Positions 7,819-16,277 of a stretch of DNA of 33,559 nt are shown one piece after another. The stretch is taken from assembly GCA_035286745.1 (NCBI GenBank), contig DATECU010000103.1:1-33559 (forward strand), in the 5' to 3' direction. The notes beneath the pieces are model-generated. The model was not told where the DNA came from. It made no database searches and saw only the letters and a program-made list of their open reading frames with translations. Source of the stretch: DATECU01 sp035286745 (GTDB lineage Bacteria > Acidobacteriota > Vicinamibacteria > Fen-336). Each line of letters starts with the position of its first letter. The stretch's first letter is position 1. The translations under genes were made by a program, and so were the position numbers.

Positions 7819-8289
7819 ATGGGTAGGATGCTGGACCTCCTGGCGGAGGTGGCGGAAGCGATCGAGGAAGGTTCCGAGGGGCTGAACCTCCCCCTCGCGG
7901 ATCGGGAACGTCTGTCCTCAGGCTGGACCGACGAAGACGTCGAGGACGCGGTGGCCCTGGTGCGCGACAACCTCTTGCAGGGCGAGCTGGTGGATTGCGC
8001 GGACAGCTTGAGCGGCCGGCTGGTGGAGCTGCTGGGTTCGTTTGGCGAGAAGACCGCTTTCGAAGCTGCCGCGGCGGGCCAGGCCTTCTTCAGCCTGGAG
8101 GCGATCGGCCAACTCGCCCGCCGGGTCGCCCGGCTGGAAGAGGTCCTGCGCGTCTTCCGAGAAGGCGCCCCCCCCGACCGCCGTGGCTTCGATGCCCTGA
8201 CGCAACGCCTGGCCGACGCCGGCATCGAAGCCGAGATGCGCGACCAATGGCCGGGCCTGGGCGACCAGGACGAAGGAGAGGACACCTAG
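7819..8289 (+). CDS. Small acidic helical protein of unknown function
   Basis: A 156-residue, strongly acidic protein (many Asp and Glu, ending DQDEGEDT), predicted to be mostly helical with Leu/Ala/Glu patterning. It has no signal peptide and no membrane segment. I recognise no domain. The start could be the ATG at 7819 or the one at 7828 (MLDLLAEV); GAGGGA and GGTAGG respectively lie upstream, so this is not decided. It is divergent from the peroxiredoxin gene (start 7673) and separated from the DUF1302 gene by 308 bases. A long reading frame exists on the other strand, but it is a Ser/Arg-rich shadow typical of high-GC DNA. Confidence 0.6.
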   Translation: MGRMLDLLAEVAEAIEEGSEGLNLPLADRERLSSGWTDEDVEDAVALVRDNLLQGELVDCADSLSGRLVELLGSFGEKTAFEAAAAGQAFFSLEAIGQLARRVARLEEVLRVFREGAPPDRRGFDALTQRLADAGIEAEMRDQWPGLGDQDEGEDT

Positions 8290-8304
8290 GTCGCGCCCCC
8301 CCTG

Positions 8305-8333
8305 GTCCCGCGCCGAGGGTCTTGCGGCGGGAC
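8305..8333 (+). terminator. Possible terminator hairpin without a T-run
   Basis: GTCCCG-CG-CCG (8305-8315) can pair with CGGCGGGAC (8325-8333), giving 9 base pairs with a 2-base bulge and a loop of nine. It starts 16 bases after the stop at 8289. No T-run follows, so if it ends transcription it is not a classical intrinsic terminator. Confidence 0.35.
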
Positions 8334-8538
8334 TGGGACGTTGCAGCTGGACATGCCCCGTCCGTTGCCTGTCCCCGGCACCGGCGAGGACCCGCCCGAG
8401 GGCTCCCCACCCAGAATCCGCAGCGCGCCTTCGAGTCGGCGGCTCGACCGCGAAGGCCCGGTGGGTCCGTGTGCGGTGGCGAAACTCCGTGCCAAGTCCA
8501 GCCCATCTGCCGCGCGCACGGACTGAATCATTCGTATC

Positions 8539-8566
8539 TTGACAGGCGGAGTTGTCATGCTAGCGT
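8539..8566 (+). promoter_or_regulatory. Sigma70-type promoter for the DUF1302-MMPL operon
   Basis: A perfect TTGACA (8539-8544) is followed after 16 bases by TAGCGT (8561-8566). The latter is preceded by TG plus one base (8558-8560), as in an extended -10 element. The leader to the DUF1302 start would be roughly 25 bases and contains the strong ribosome binding site GGGGAGG (8587-8593). The -10 hexamer is weak by itself, but the perfect -35 and the TG motif make up for it. Confidence 0.6.
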
Positions 8567-8597
8567 CAGCACATCCTTATTCAGAGGGGAGGAATAC

Positions 8598-10430
8598 ATG
8601 CAAGTGGCGACGATGTTCGGGAGTAGCGGGGTGCCCCGGAGAACGCGCGCCTTGGGGCTGACCCTCCTGCCGCTGCTCTTGCTGGTGGCGCCCGCGGGCG
8701 CCGTCGACTATCAGTCCGGGGGCTTCAAGATCAGTTGGGGGAATACCATCTCCTACGGGACAGCGTGGCGAGTTGCCGATCGGGACTTGAGGATCGTCGG
8801 CCTCAGCAACGGCGGCACCGCGTTTTCGGTCAACGGGGACGACGGCAACCTCAACTACGACAAGGGCCTGGTCAGCAACGCCGGGAAACTCACCACCGAG
8901 CTCGAGCTGAGCTACAAGAACGTCGGCGCCTTCGCCCGCGGCTTCGGTTTCTACGACTACGAGAACGAGGAGGGCACCCGAGCCCGGGCCCCGTTGTCCG
9001 AGGGTGCCCTGGAGCGGGTCGGGAGCCGCCTGGAACTGCGCGATGCATTCGTCTGGTTCAAGTTCAAGATGGGCCCGGTGGCCACCGAGATCCGGGCTGG
9101 CGACCAGGTGTTGAGCTGGGGGGAGAGCACCTTCATCCAGAACGGCATCAACGTGGTCAATCCGATCGATGTGAGCGCCCTGCGGGTGCCCGGCTCGGAG
9201 CTGCGCGAGGGACTCCTGCCGGTGGGCCTGGTGTGGGCCTCGTTGGGGCTGTCGAAGAACGTCTCCATGGAGCTGTTCTACCAGTACAAGTGGGAGGAGA
9301 CGATCATCGATCCCCCGGGCACCTACTTCTCCACCGCGGACTTCGCCGGTCTGGGTGGCAGCCGGGTGATGCTCGGCTTCGGCTCGGTACCGGACACCGT
9401 CGCCATCGGCCCCTCGCCCACCAACCCCATAGGCGCCGTGGTGCAGCGTGCCGAGGACCGCGGGGCGCGGGACGACGGCCAGTACGGAGCCGCGCTCCGC
9501 TTCTTCCTGCCCGCCCTCGGTGGCACCGAGTTTGGCCTCTACCACGTGAAGTACCACTCGCGCCTACCGGTGATCAACGCCACCACCGGGACCTTCGCCA
9601 ACGTGCTGCCGCCGAAGCTGAACTACGCGCAGGAAGCCCGATACTTCCTGAGCTACCCCGAGGACATCAAGCTCTTCGGGTTGAGCTTCAACACCCGGCT
9701 CGCCAAGTCGGGGATCGCCCTCCAGGGCGAGTTCTCGCATCGGAGGGACGTGCCGTTGCAGGTGGACGACCTGGAGCTGCTCTACGCCTCGCTCACCCCG
9801 CTCAGGCTGATCACCATCCCGGCGTTTGTCCGACTGACGCAGGTCGGCGGGCTGCTGGCCGCCAACAACCAGCTCGGCGCCTACGGGTTCAGCCAGGACA
9901 TCCAGGGCTTCCAGCGCTTCAACACCTCCCAGTTCCAGATGACCGCCACCCGGATCTTCGGCGGCCTGCTGTGGGCGGATCAGGCGACGGTGGTGGCAGA
10001 GGCCGCCGTCGGCCACACCCACGATTTCCCCGAACAGTCGGTGCTACGCCTGGAAGGGCCGGGGACCTACGTGTCGGGCAACAGCATTCACCAGACGGCC
10101 ACCATCCAGCCGAGCACCGAGCCGGCCTCGGCGTTCCCGGACGCCACCGCCTGGGGCTATCAACTGGCAGGTCGTCTCGAGTACAACAACGCGATCAAGG
10201 GAGTGAACCTGATTCCCCGTTTCTCCTGGGCCCACGATGTGAGCGGGCTCTCGCCGGGTCCCGGAGGCAACTTCATCGAGGGGCGCAAGGCCCTCACCGT
10301 GGGGCTGACGGGGACCTTCCGGATCAGTTGGGAGGTGGACCTGAGCTACACCCGCTTCAGCGGGGCGGACCGCTACAACCTCATCAACGATCGGGACTTC
10401 ATCGCAACCAGTCTCAAGTTCTCTTTCTGA
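8598..10430 (+). CDS. DUF1302 outer-membrane beta-barrel protein
   Basis: A 610-residue exported protein. A basic N-terminus is followed by a Leu-rich core and the cleavage-like site PAGA/VDYQ at about residue 36. The mature part opens with a GGFKISWGNTISYG-type strand and continues as alternating aromatic/polar strands to a terminal Phe (ATSLKFSF), as expected of an outer-membrane barrel inserted by BAM. Motifs such as ELRDAFVWFKF and GDQVLSWGESTF (about 150-180) are typical of the DUF1302 family. The start ATG is set by GGGGAGGAAT five bases upstream. It heads the operon with DUF1329, a YCF48-like protein and an MMPL transporter, a gene group also found together in Pseudomonas and other proteobacteria. 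It is probably the outer-membrane channel or receptor for that system; the ligand is unknown. Confidence 0.85.
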   Translation: MQVATMFGSSGVPRRTRALGLTLLPLLLLVAPAGAVDYQSGGFKISWGNTISYGTAWRVADRDLRIVGLSNGGTAFSVNGDDGNLNYDKGLVSNAGKLTTELELSYKNVGAFARGFGFYDYENEEGTRARAPLSEGALERVGSRLELRDAFVWFKFKMGPVATEIRAGDQVLSWGESTFIQNGINVVNPIDVSALRVPGSELREGLLPVGLVWASLGLSKNVSMELFYQYKWEETIIDPPGTYFSTADFAGLGGSRVMLGFGSVPDTVAIGPSPTNPIGAVVQRAEDRGARDDGQYGAALRFFLPALGGTEFGLYHVKYHSRLPVINATTGTFANVLPPKLNYAQEARYFLSYPEDIKLFGLSFNTRLAKSGIALQGEFSHRRDVPLQVDDLELLYASLTPLRLITIPAFVRLTQVGGLLAANNQLGAYGFSQDIQGFQRFNTSQFQMTATRIFGGLLWADQATVVAEAAVGHTHDFPEQSVLRLEGPGTYVSGNSIHQTATIQPSTEPASAFPDATAWGYQLAGRLEYNNAIKGVNLIPRFSWAHDVSGLSPGPGGNFIEGRKALTVGLTGTFRISWEVDLSYTRFSGADRYNLINDRDFIATSLKFSF

Positions 10431-10445
10431 TATCGGAGGATGCTC

Positions 10446-11810
10446 ATGCGAGGAACGACTCCAGCTAGGTATCTCGGCGCCGTGGCCCTGCTCCTGGGCG
10501 CGGCCACGCTCGGGTGGGCTCAACTGGCGCCCGCCGAGCTGGCTCGACTGGGCGGCGACCTCACTCCCCTCGGAGGCGAGAAGGCGGGCAACGCGGATCA
10601 AACCATCCCCGCTTGGGACGGCGGGATCACCAAGCCCCCCGCCGGCTTCAAGCCAGGCATGCGCCACCCCGATCCCTTTGCCGCCGACAAGGTGTTGTTC
10701 AGCATCGCCGCCGGCAACCTGTCGGAGCACGCCGCCAAGTTGACCGAGGGGCACAAGGCCCTGCTCAAGGCCTATCCGACGTTCAAGATGCACGTGTATC
10801 CGACGCGTCGCAGCGCGTCGGCGCCGCAGTGGATCTACGACGCCACCAAGAAGGCGGCTGCCACCGCCAAGCTGGCCGAAGGCGGCAACGGCGTCGAGTC
10901 GACACTGAACGGCATCCCCTTCCCGATCCCCAAGAGCGGTCTGGAGGTGATCTGGAACCACCTCCTCCGCTTCCGCGGCGAGCAGTCCAGGCGTCAATTC
11001 ATCCAGGCCGCGCCGACACGCGGTGGGCAGTACACCCTGGTCAAGTTCGAGGAGGACTTCCTGGCCCTCTACAGCCAGCAGGGCATGACCGAGGCCAAGC
11101 TCAAGAACCGGATCATCCTCTTCAAACAGAAGGTGCTGGCGCCGGCGCGGTTGGCGGGCGGCATCCTGCTGGTCCACGAGACGCTCAACCAGGTCAAGCA
11201 GCCGCGCGACGCGTGGGTCTACAACCCCGGCCAGCGCCGGGTGCGGCGCGCGCCGAACGTTGCCTACGACAACCCGGGCACCGCCTCCGACGGCATGCGC
11301 ACCTCGGACAACCTGGACATGTTCAACGGCGCCGTCGACCGCTACGACTGGAAGCTGGTGGGCAAGCGAGAGATGTTCGTACCCTACAACGCCTACAAGC
11401 TGCACAGCGGGTCGCTCACCTACAAGGACATCCTGACCCCGCTCCACGTCAATCCGGAGCACCTACGCTATGAGCTGCACCGCGTCTGGGTGGTCGACGC
11501 CACGCTGAAGGCGAACGCCCGCCACATCTACAAGCGCCGGACCTTCTACCTGGACGAGGACAGCTGGCAGACCCTCGCCGTCGACCTCTACGACAACCGC
11601 GATCAGCTCTGGCGCGTGTCGGAAGGGCACGCCATCAACTACTACGACGTGCCGACCATCTGGGGGACCGCCGAAGTCCACACCGACTTGCAGGCCGGCC
11701 GCTACCTCGCGTACGGCCTGAGCAACGAGACTACTCCCTACGACTTCTCGGTGAAGCTGACCGAGGCGGGCTTTGCACCCGACGCTCTCCGCCGCGAGGG
11801 CCTGCGTTAG
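10446..11810 (+). CDS. DUF1329 periplasmic protein (LolA-like fold)
   Basis: A 454-residue exported protein. The signal peptide runs to about residue 26 (LGAATLGWAQ/LAPAEL). The mature protein begins ELARLGGDLTPLGGEKAGNADQTIPAW, which is characteristic of DUF1329, and carries the downstream blocks GQRRVRRAPNVAYD and DWKLVGKREMFVPYN. DUF1329 proteins are thought to have a lipoprotein-carrier-like (LolA/LppX) beta fold suited to binding a hydrophobic ligand in the periplasm. Two ATGs are close together: GGAGG (10435-10439) abuts the one at 10440 but sits 6 bases before the one at 10446, so the latter is chosen. It lies 15 bases after the DUF1302 stop. The pair DUF1302/DUF1329 almost always occurs together. 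Confidence 0.88.
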   Translation: MRGTTPARYLGAVALLLGAATLGWAQLAPAELARLGGDLTPLGGEKAGNADQTIPAWDGGITKPPAGFKPGMRHPDPFAADKVLFSIAAGNLSEHAAKLTEGHKALLKAYPTFKMHVYPTRRSASAPQWIYDATKKAAATAKLAEGGNGVESTLNGIPFPIPKSGLEVIWNHLLRFRGEQSRRQFIQAAPTRGGQYTLVKFEEDFLALYSQQGMTEAKLKNRIILFKQKVLAPARLAGGILLVHETLNQVKQPRDAWVYNPGQRRVRRAPNVAYDNPGTASDGMRTSDNLDMFNGAVDRYDWKLVGKREMFVPYNAYKLHSGSLTYKDILTPLHVNPEHLRYELHRVWVVDATLKANARHIYKRRTFYLDEDSWQTLAVDLYDNRDQLWRVSEGHAINYYDVPTIWGTAEVHTDLQAGRYLAYGLSNETTPYDFSVKLTEAGFAPDALRREGLR

Positions 11811-11827
11811 CGACTGTCTAGGCTGCT

Positions 11828-11854
11828 GGTCCGGCCGGGGGACCCGGCCGGACC
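11828..11854 (+). other. Perfect 12-bp GC hairpin inside the operon
   Basis: GGTCCGGCCGGG (11828-11839), loop GGA, then CCCGGCCGGACC (11843-11854), a perfect inverted repeat 17 bases after the DUF1329 stop and 30 bases before the YCF48-like start. No T-run follows. It could protect the 3' end of a processed DUF1302-DUF1329 message, or act as a partial terminator that lowers expression of the two inner-membrane/periplasmic genes relative to the two upstream ones. On size alone it could also be a REP-like repeat. Confidence 0.65.
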
Positions 11855-11884
11855 TCCTTCGTAGCTTGCAGAACGGGGGCCGCC

Positions 11885-12838
11885 ATGGTGAAGGGTGGGT
11901 GTGTCATTACGGCAGTCCTGGCCCTGGGGCCGGGAGCCGGCGCGGTGGAGGAGCCAGCGGCCATCATGGCCCCGCTGGCTGCACGGTCGCTGCTTCTCGA
12001 CGCGGCGGTCGCCGGCGAGCGCCTGGTGGCCGTCGGTGAGCGTGGCCACATCCTGATCTCCACCGACGGCGGCGCGGCCTGGCGTCAGGTCAAAGTCCCC
12101 ACCCGGACCATGTTGACGGCGGTGTTCTTCCACGATGGAAAGCTGGGTTGGGCGGTGGGCCACGACGCCTTGATCCTGCGCAGCACCGACGGCGGCGAGA
12201 CCTGGCGGCAGGTGCACCACGACCCCGAGGCAGGCGGCCCGCTTTTCGACGTGTACTTCCTCGACGACCAGCGGGGCTTCGCCGTCGGCGCCTACGGCTT
12301 GTTTCTGGAGACCAACAACGGCGGCGAGAGCTGGGAGCGCCGGACTATCAGCGACGGCGACGCGCACCTCCACCACCTGGCGCGGTCCGCCACCGGGCGG
12401 CTGTACCTCGCCGCGGAGCGAGGTGTGCTCTTTCGCTCCGACGATGGCGGCGAGCGCTGGACGGAGCTGCCGTCACCCTACCAGGGCTCGCTGTTCGGCA
12501 GTCTGCCATTGGCTGGCGAGGACCTGCTGCTGTTCGGCCTGCGCGGGCATGCCTTCTTCTCCGGGGACGCGGGCAAGACCTGGAGCCCCGTGGCCACCGG
12601 CGTCGACACCATGCTCACCGGCGGCTGCCGCTTGAAGGACGGCAGGATCGTGGTGGGCGGACTGGGGGGTGTCGTGCTGGTGAGCGGCGACCAGGGTCGC
12701 TCCTTTTCCCTGCATGAACAGGGCGACCGGTTGGGGATCTCGGCCGTGATTCCCGCCCCCGACGGAGGCATCGTGCTGACCGGCGAGTTTGGCGTCCGGA
12801 AGATGACCCTGGCGGCGCCGGCCGTGCCGGCGAAGTGA
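11885..12838 (+). CDS. YCF48/BNR-repeat exported protein
   Basis: A 317-residue beta-propeller-like protein. Six Asp-box/BNR motifs are visible at regular spacing: STDGGAAW (59-66), STDGGETW (100-107), TNNGGESW (143-150), SDDGGERW (185-192), SGDAGKTW (226-233) and SGDQGRSF (267-274). The short hydrophobic N-terminus (residues 7-20, ending GAGAVEEP) is likely a signal peptide. It belongs to the same group as the photosystem II assembly factor HCF136/YCF48, but in non-photosynthetic bacteria such proteins recur between DUF1329 and MMPL genes. Its role is probably as a periplasmic scaffold. The start has only a G-rich stretch upstream. It sits 10 bases before the MMPL gene. Confidence 0.85.
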   Translation: MVKGGCVITAVLALGPGAGAVEEPAAIMAPLAARSLLLDAAVAGERLVAVGERGHILISTDGGAAWRQVKVPTRTMLTAVFFHDGKLGWAVGHDALILRSTDGGETWRQVHHDPEAGGPLFDVYFLDDQRGFAVGAYGLFLETNNGGESWERRTISDGDAHLHHLARSATGRLYLAAERGVLFRSDDGGERWTELPSPYQGSLFGSLPLAGEDLLLFGLRGHAFFSGDAGKTWSPVATGVDTMLTGGCRLKDGRIVVGGLGGVVLVSGDQGRSFSLHEQGDRLGISAVIPAPDGGIVLTGEFGVRKMTLAAPAVPAK

Positions 12839-12848
12839 GGAGGGGACG

Positions 12849-15176
12849 ATGGCTCGCAGGCTCGAAAACCTGATCTTCGGGCATCGCCGCCTGGTGCTGG
12901 TGGTGTTTGCGGTCCTCACCGTGCTGGCCGCCGCCAGCGCCACCCGGCTGCGCATCGACGCCGGGTTCGCCAAGCTGCTGCCGCTCAAGCACGAGTACAT
13001 GCGCACCTACCTGCAGTACCGGGATGAGTTCGGCGGCGCCAACCGCGTGCTGATCGCCCTCAAGGTGCGCCAGGGTGACATCTTCACGCCCGGGTTCTTC
13101 ACCACCCTGCGGGCGGTGACCGACGACGTCTTCTTCATCCCCGGAGTCGACCGCACCCGGGTGAGCTCCCTGTTCACCCCCAACGTCCGCTTCACCGAAG
13201 TTGTCGAGGACGGCATCTCCGGCGGCAACGTGATCCCGGCCGATTTCTCCGCCACCCCCGAGGGCCTGGCCCGAGTCCGTCGCAACCTCTTGAAGTCGGG
13301 GTATGTCGGCCGGCTGGTGGCGAACGACTTCACGGCGGCCATCGTCAGCGCGGAGCTCTTGGAGATCAACCCCAACACCGGCGAGCGCCTCAACTACATC
13401 GACGTCGCCGGTCAGCTCGAGGGAATCCGCCAGAAGCACGCGAACGGCACCGTCGGCGTCGAATTCGACTACCACATCATCGGATTCGCCAAGGTCATCG
13501 GCGACATCTCCGCCGGCGCGGCTCGGGTGGTCCTCTTCTTCGTCATCGCCTTCTTCATCACCGCGCTGTTCGTCTACGTCTACTCTCAGTCGCTCCAGCT
13601 CACCGTCATTCCGCTGGCCTGCTCGCTGGTGGCAGTGGTCTGGCAGCTCGGCCTGCTGCCGCTGCTCGGCTTCGGCATCGACCCGATGTCGATCCTGGTG
13701 CCGTTCCTGGTCTTCGCCATCGGGGTGAGCCACGGCGTGCAGATGGTGAGCGCCCACGGCTCCGAGGTCTTCGCCGGGGCCGACAGCCAGACAGCGGCGC
13801 GCGCCAGCTTCCGCCGCCTCCTGCTGCCCGGCAGCATCGCGCTCACCACCGACACCATCGGGTTCGTCACCATCTTGTTCATCCAGATCCGGATGATCCA
13901 GGAGATGGCCATCACCGCCTCCTTGGGTGTCGGCGTCATCATCTTCACCAACCTGGCGTTGGTGCCAGTGCTGCTGTCGTACGTCCGTCACGACGAGCTG
14001 TACGCGCTGAAGCTGAAGCGTCGCCACCGCCACATGGAGCCGGTGTGGCGCTCGATGTCCCGGCTGGCGCGGCCACGACCGGCGCTCCTCATCACGGCGG
14101 TGGCCCTGGGGTTGCTGGTCGCGGGCGGGTGGAAGGCCCGCCAGGTCAAGATCGGCGACCTCCACGCGGGGGTGCCGGAGCTGCACGCCGACTCGGTCTA
14201 CAACGTGGACACCGACGTCATCACGCGGCGCTTCTCGATAGGCGTCGACCTGCTCTCGGTGATCGTGGAGACCGTCCCCCAGGCGTGCACCGAGTACGCC
14301 CGGGTGAGCGTCATCGACCAGTTCGAGTGGCACATGCGCAACGTTGCGGGCGTGCAGTCGGTGGTCGGTCTGCCCACCGTGGCCAAGCTCCTCACCGCCG
14401 GCTGGAACGAGGGGAGCCTGAAGTGGCGCGTGCTGCCCCGCGACCCCTCGACCTTGGCCCAGGCCGTCACCTACATCGACACCTCGACCGGCCTCCTCAA
14501 CGGCGATTGCAGCGTGATGCCGGTGCTGATCTTCACCGTCGACCACAAGGCCGAGACCATCGAGCGGATCGTGGCTGCGGTCAAGACGTTTCGCGCCGCC
14601 CACGAAACCCCCGACCTCAAGTTCCGCCTGGCGACCGGGAACGTCGGGGTGATGGCGGCCACCAACGAGACGGTGGACGCGGCGCAGTTCCCCATCCTCA
14701 TCGGGGTCTTCTCCGCCACCATCCTGCTCTGTCTCGTTTCCTTCAAGTCGGTCCGTGCGACCGCCTGCATCATCCTGCCCCTGGCCCTGGTCTCGCTCCT
14801 CGCCTACTCCCTCATGGCCCTCCTGGAGATCGGGCTCAAGGTCTCGACGCTGCCGGTCGCCGCCCTCGGCGTCGGCATCGGTGTCGACTACGGAATCTAC
14901 ATCTTCGGCCGCATGCGGGGCTTCCTGGCGGCGGGCCACCGCCTGGAGGACGCCTACCGCGAGACGCTCACCGTCACCGGCAACGGCGTCATCTTCACCG
15001 GCCTCACCCTGGCCTGCGGCGTGGCCACCTGGATCTTCTCGCCGCTCAAGTTCCAGGCCGACATGGGGCTGCTGCTCACCTTCCTCTTCCTCTTCAACAT
15101 GCTGGGGGCGATCCTGCTGCTGCCTGCTCTCGCCTACTGGTTGCTCGGCCGCAGCGGCCTGACCACCCCCGAGTAG
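12849..15176 (+). CDS. RND/MMPL-family transporter
   Basis: A 775-residue inner-membrane protein. One N-terminal helix (about 15-33) is followed by a large periplasmic loop, then a five- to six-helix block (about 218-375). A second periplasmic loop and a second helix block end near residue 770. The two halves are repeats. GHRRLVLVVF at the N-terminus, PFLVFAIGVSHGVQM in the first block and GVGIGVDYGIYIFGR in the second block are patterns of MMPL/SSD-type RND transporters, where Asp in helix 4/10 relays protons. The ribosome binding site AGGAGGGG overlaps the upstream stop. Family members move lipids, hopanoids or other hydrophobic compounds. With DUF1302 and DUF1329 it probably forms a trans-envelope lipid or hydrophobe transport path; the direction and cargo are unknown. 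Confidence 0.88.
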   Translation: MARRLENLIFGHRRLVLVVFAVLTVLAAASATRLRIDAGFAKLLPLKHEYMRTYLQYRDEFGGANRVLIALKVRQGDIFTPGFFTTLRAVTDDVFFIPGVDRTRVSSLFTPNVRFTEVVEDGISGGNVIPADFSATPEGLARVRRNLLKSGYVGRLVANDFTAAIVSAELLEINPNTGERLNYIDVAGQLEGIRQKHANGTVGVEFDYHIIGFAKVIGDISAGAARVVLFFVIAFFITALFVYVYSQSLQLTVIPLACSLVAVVWQLGLLPLLGFGIDPMSILVPFLVFAIGVSHGVQMVSAHGSEVFAGADSQTAARASFRRLLLPGSIALTTDTIGFVTILFIQIRMIQEMAITASLGVGVIIFTNLALVPVLLSYVRHDELYALKLKRRHRHMEPVWRSMSRLARPRPALLITAVALGLLVAGGWKARQVKIGDLHAGVPELHADSVYNVDTDVITRRFSIGVDLLSVIVETVPQACTEYARVSVIDQFEWHMRNVAGVQSVVGLPTVAKLLTAGWNEGSLKWRVLPRDPSTLAQAVTYIDTSTGLLNGDCSVMPVLIFTVDHKAETIERIVAAVKTFRAAHETPDLKFRLATGNVGVMAATNETVDAAQFPILIGVFSATILLCLVSFKSVRATACIILPLALVSLLAYSLMALLEIGLKVSTLPVAALGVGIGVDYGIYIFGRMRGFLAAGHRLEDAYRETLTVTGNGVIFTGLTLACGVATWIFSPLKFQADMGLLLTFLFLFNMLGAILLLPALAYWLLGRSGLTTPE

Positions 15177-15182
15177 CCAGGA

Positions 15183-16187
15183 CTAGCCGGGTTCGCGGAG
15201 CAGCCGGGTCGCGTTGTCGTGGAGCACCGCTCGGCGTAGCGCAGGGGTCCCCTCGGTCGCCAACAGGACTTTGGAGAGCGCGAACGCCTGGTGGTAGAAG
15301 GGCCAGTCGGAACCGAAAAGGATCCGCTCCGAGGGTGCCTCACCCAGGATTCGCCGCACACCATCGAGGGGCTGGCTCGACAGCTCCAGATACACGTTGC
15401 CAAAGCTCCGCGCCAGCTCCAGCGCCTCGGCCATCTGCAGGGCGCCCGAGTGGCCCAGCACGAAGGTCACCTCGGGGTTCTCCATGATCGGCCGCCGGTA
15501 GTGCCGGACTTGGCTGAGCGCCCGAGAGAGGCGCGGTTCGATCCCCACCGGCCCGCAGTGGAAGAGGACGATCAGCCGCCGCTGGCTGCAGCGACCAAAG
15601 AGTCGTTGGGCGCGCGCCGAGTCCGGCCGCACCAGTTGAACCGCCGGATGGAACTTGATCCCGCGAGCCCCCAGGGCCAGTTGCCGATCCAGCCGCCGGC
15701 CGGCAAGCGGGGCCCAGGGATGAACGGAGCCGAAACAGGTGAAGCGGGGGTCGTCTCGGGTCACCCTCAGCCAGAGTTCTGCGTTATGCGAGAAGAGCGG
15801 GAAGTCGATGGGCAGCAGCACGGCTCGCGCGATGCCCAGCTCGTCCATCTCCCGGCGCAGGCTGGGCAGGGTGTGGGAGGAGCGAAGGCCGCCGGCGGTG
15901 AGGCTTCCGAGCGTGAGGTCCCGCTTCATGGCGGCCAGGTCCTGGGCCGAGTAGTTCCGGTTGGCGTACACCTCGAGGTCGAAGGCCCGGCCCTCGGGCA
16001 GGTAGTGTCGCGCCGCTCCAGCGTCGCTCTCCACATCGACGCCCCGACCCGGACCGTAGGAGAGGGCCAGGTGGGTGTGAGCGTCGACGATGGGCCCCAG
16101 CCCGGGGTCGGCCAGCACCAAACGGCCGCCGCGCACCTCAAAGTAGGGAAGCCTCGCCAGGTCGAGGAGGTTCTCGAAGCGCGCCAT
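15183..16187 (-). CDS. Amidohydrolase (TIM-barrel metal hydrolase, amidohydrolase_2 type)
   Basis: A 334-residue protein with the family's DAHTHL (His37 and His39) metal motif at the start of the barrel. It continues with GIKFHP, a metal-ligand His in FHCGPVG, LGHSG, and a C-terminal GSDWPF with the catalytic Asp. These are hallmarks of amidohydrolase_2 (PF04909) enzymes, which hydrolyse or decarboxylate small ring or carboxylate substrates using a divalent metal. The start is placed at MARFENLL (16187) because the extra N-terminal stretch upstream is Arg/Gln-rich and overlaps the divergent gene. It ends 6 bases from the MMPL stop, facing it, with no terminator visible between them. The substrate is unknown. 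Confidence 0.85.
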   Translation of the reverse strand: MARFENLLDLARLPYFEVRGGRLVLADPGLGPIVDAHTHLALSYGPGRGVDVESDAGAARHYLPEGRAFDLEVYANRNYSAQDLAAMKRDLTLGSLTAGGLRSSHTLPSLRREMDELGIARAVLLPIDFPLFSHNAELWLRVTRDDPRFTCFGSVHPWAPLAGRRLDRQLALGARGIKFHPAVQLVRPDSARAQRLFGRCSQRRLIVLFHCGPVGIEPRLSRALSQVRHYRRPIMENPEVTFVLGHSGALQMAEALELARSFGNVYLELSSQPLDGVRRILGEAPSERILFGSDWPFYHQAFALSKVLLATEGTPALRRAVLHDNATRLLREPG

Positions 16188-16230
16188 GGCCGCCACTAGC
16201 CTGCGGCGAAACCGGCGAGATGGCACGATC

Positions 16231-16249
16231 GGATTCTGCTGTAGAATCC
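16231..16249. promoter_or_regulatory. Inverted repeat between divergent genes
   Basis: GGATTCT (16231-16237) and AGAATCC (16243-16249) form a perfect 7-bp inverted repeat with a 5-base centre, located between the divergent amidohydrolase and Pro-rich protein genes. TAGAAT at 16242-16247 within it resembles a -10 box for the plus-strand gene, though no good -35 is in place. It could be an operator overlapping a promoter. Confidence 0.35.
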
Positions 16250-16277
16250 GGCTAGCTCTGAAACGAGACAGGTCACC

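Larger units (their letters stand above)
8290..8597 (+). other. Intergenic region upstream of the DUF1302 operon
   Basis: A 308-base gap. Near its left end is a hairpin just after the acidic-protein stop, and near its right end a promoter (both listed separately). The middle part (about 8340-8520) has no reading frame with a credible start and no other structure that I can support. Confidence 0.6.

Noticed and set aside
7710..8285. Long minus-strand frame opposite the acidic helical protein
   Set aside because: Composition is Ser/Arg/Pro-rich, as expected of the complement of a helical high-GC gene, with no recognisable motif.
16221..16239. A sigma54-like TGGCACG before the Pro-rich protein gene
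   Set aside because: The matching GC element of the -12 box is four bases out of place, so the required spacing fails.
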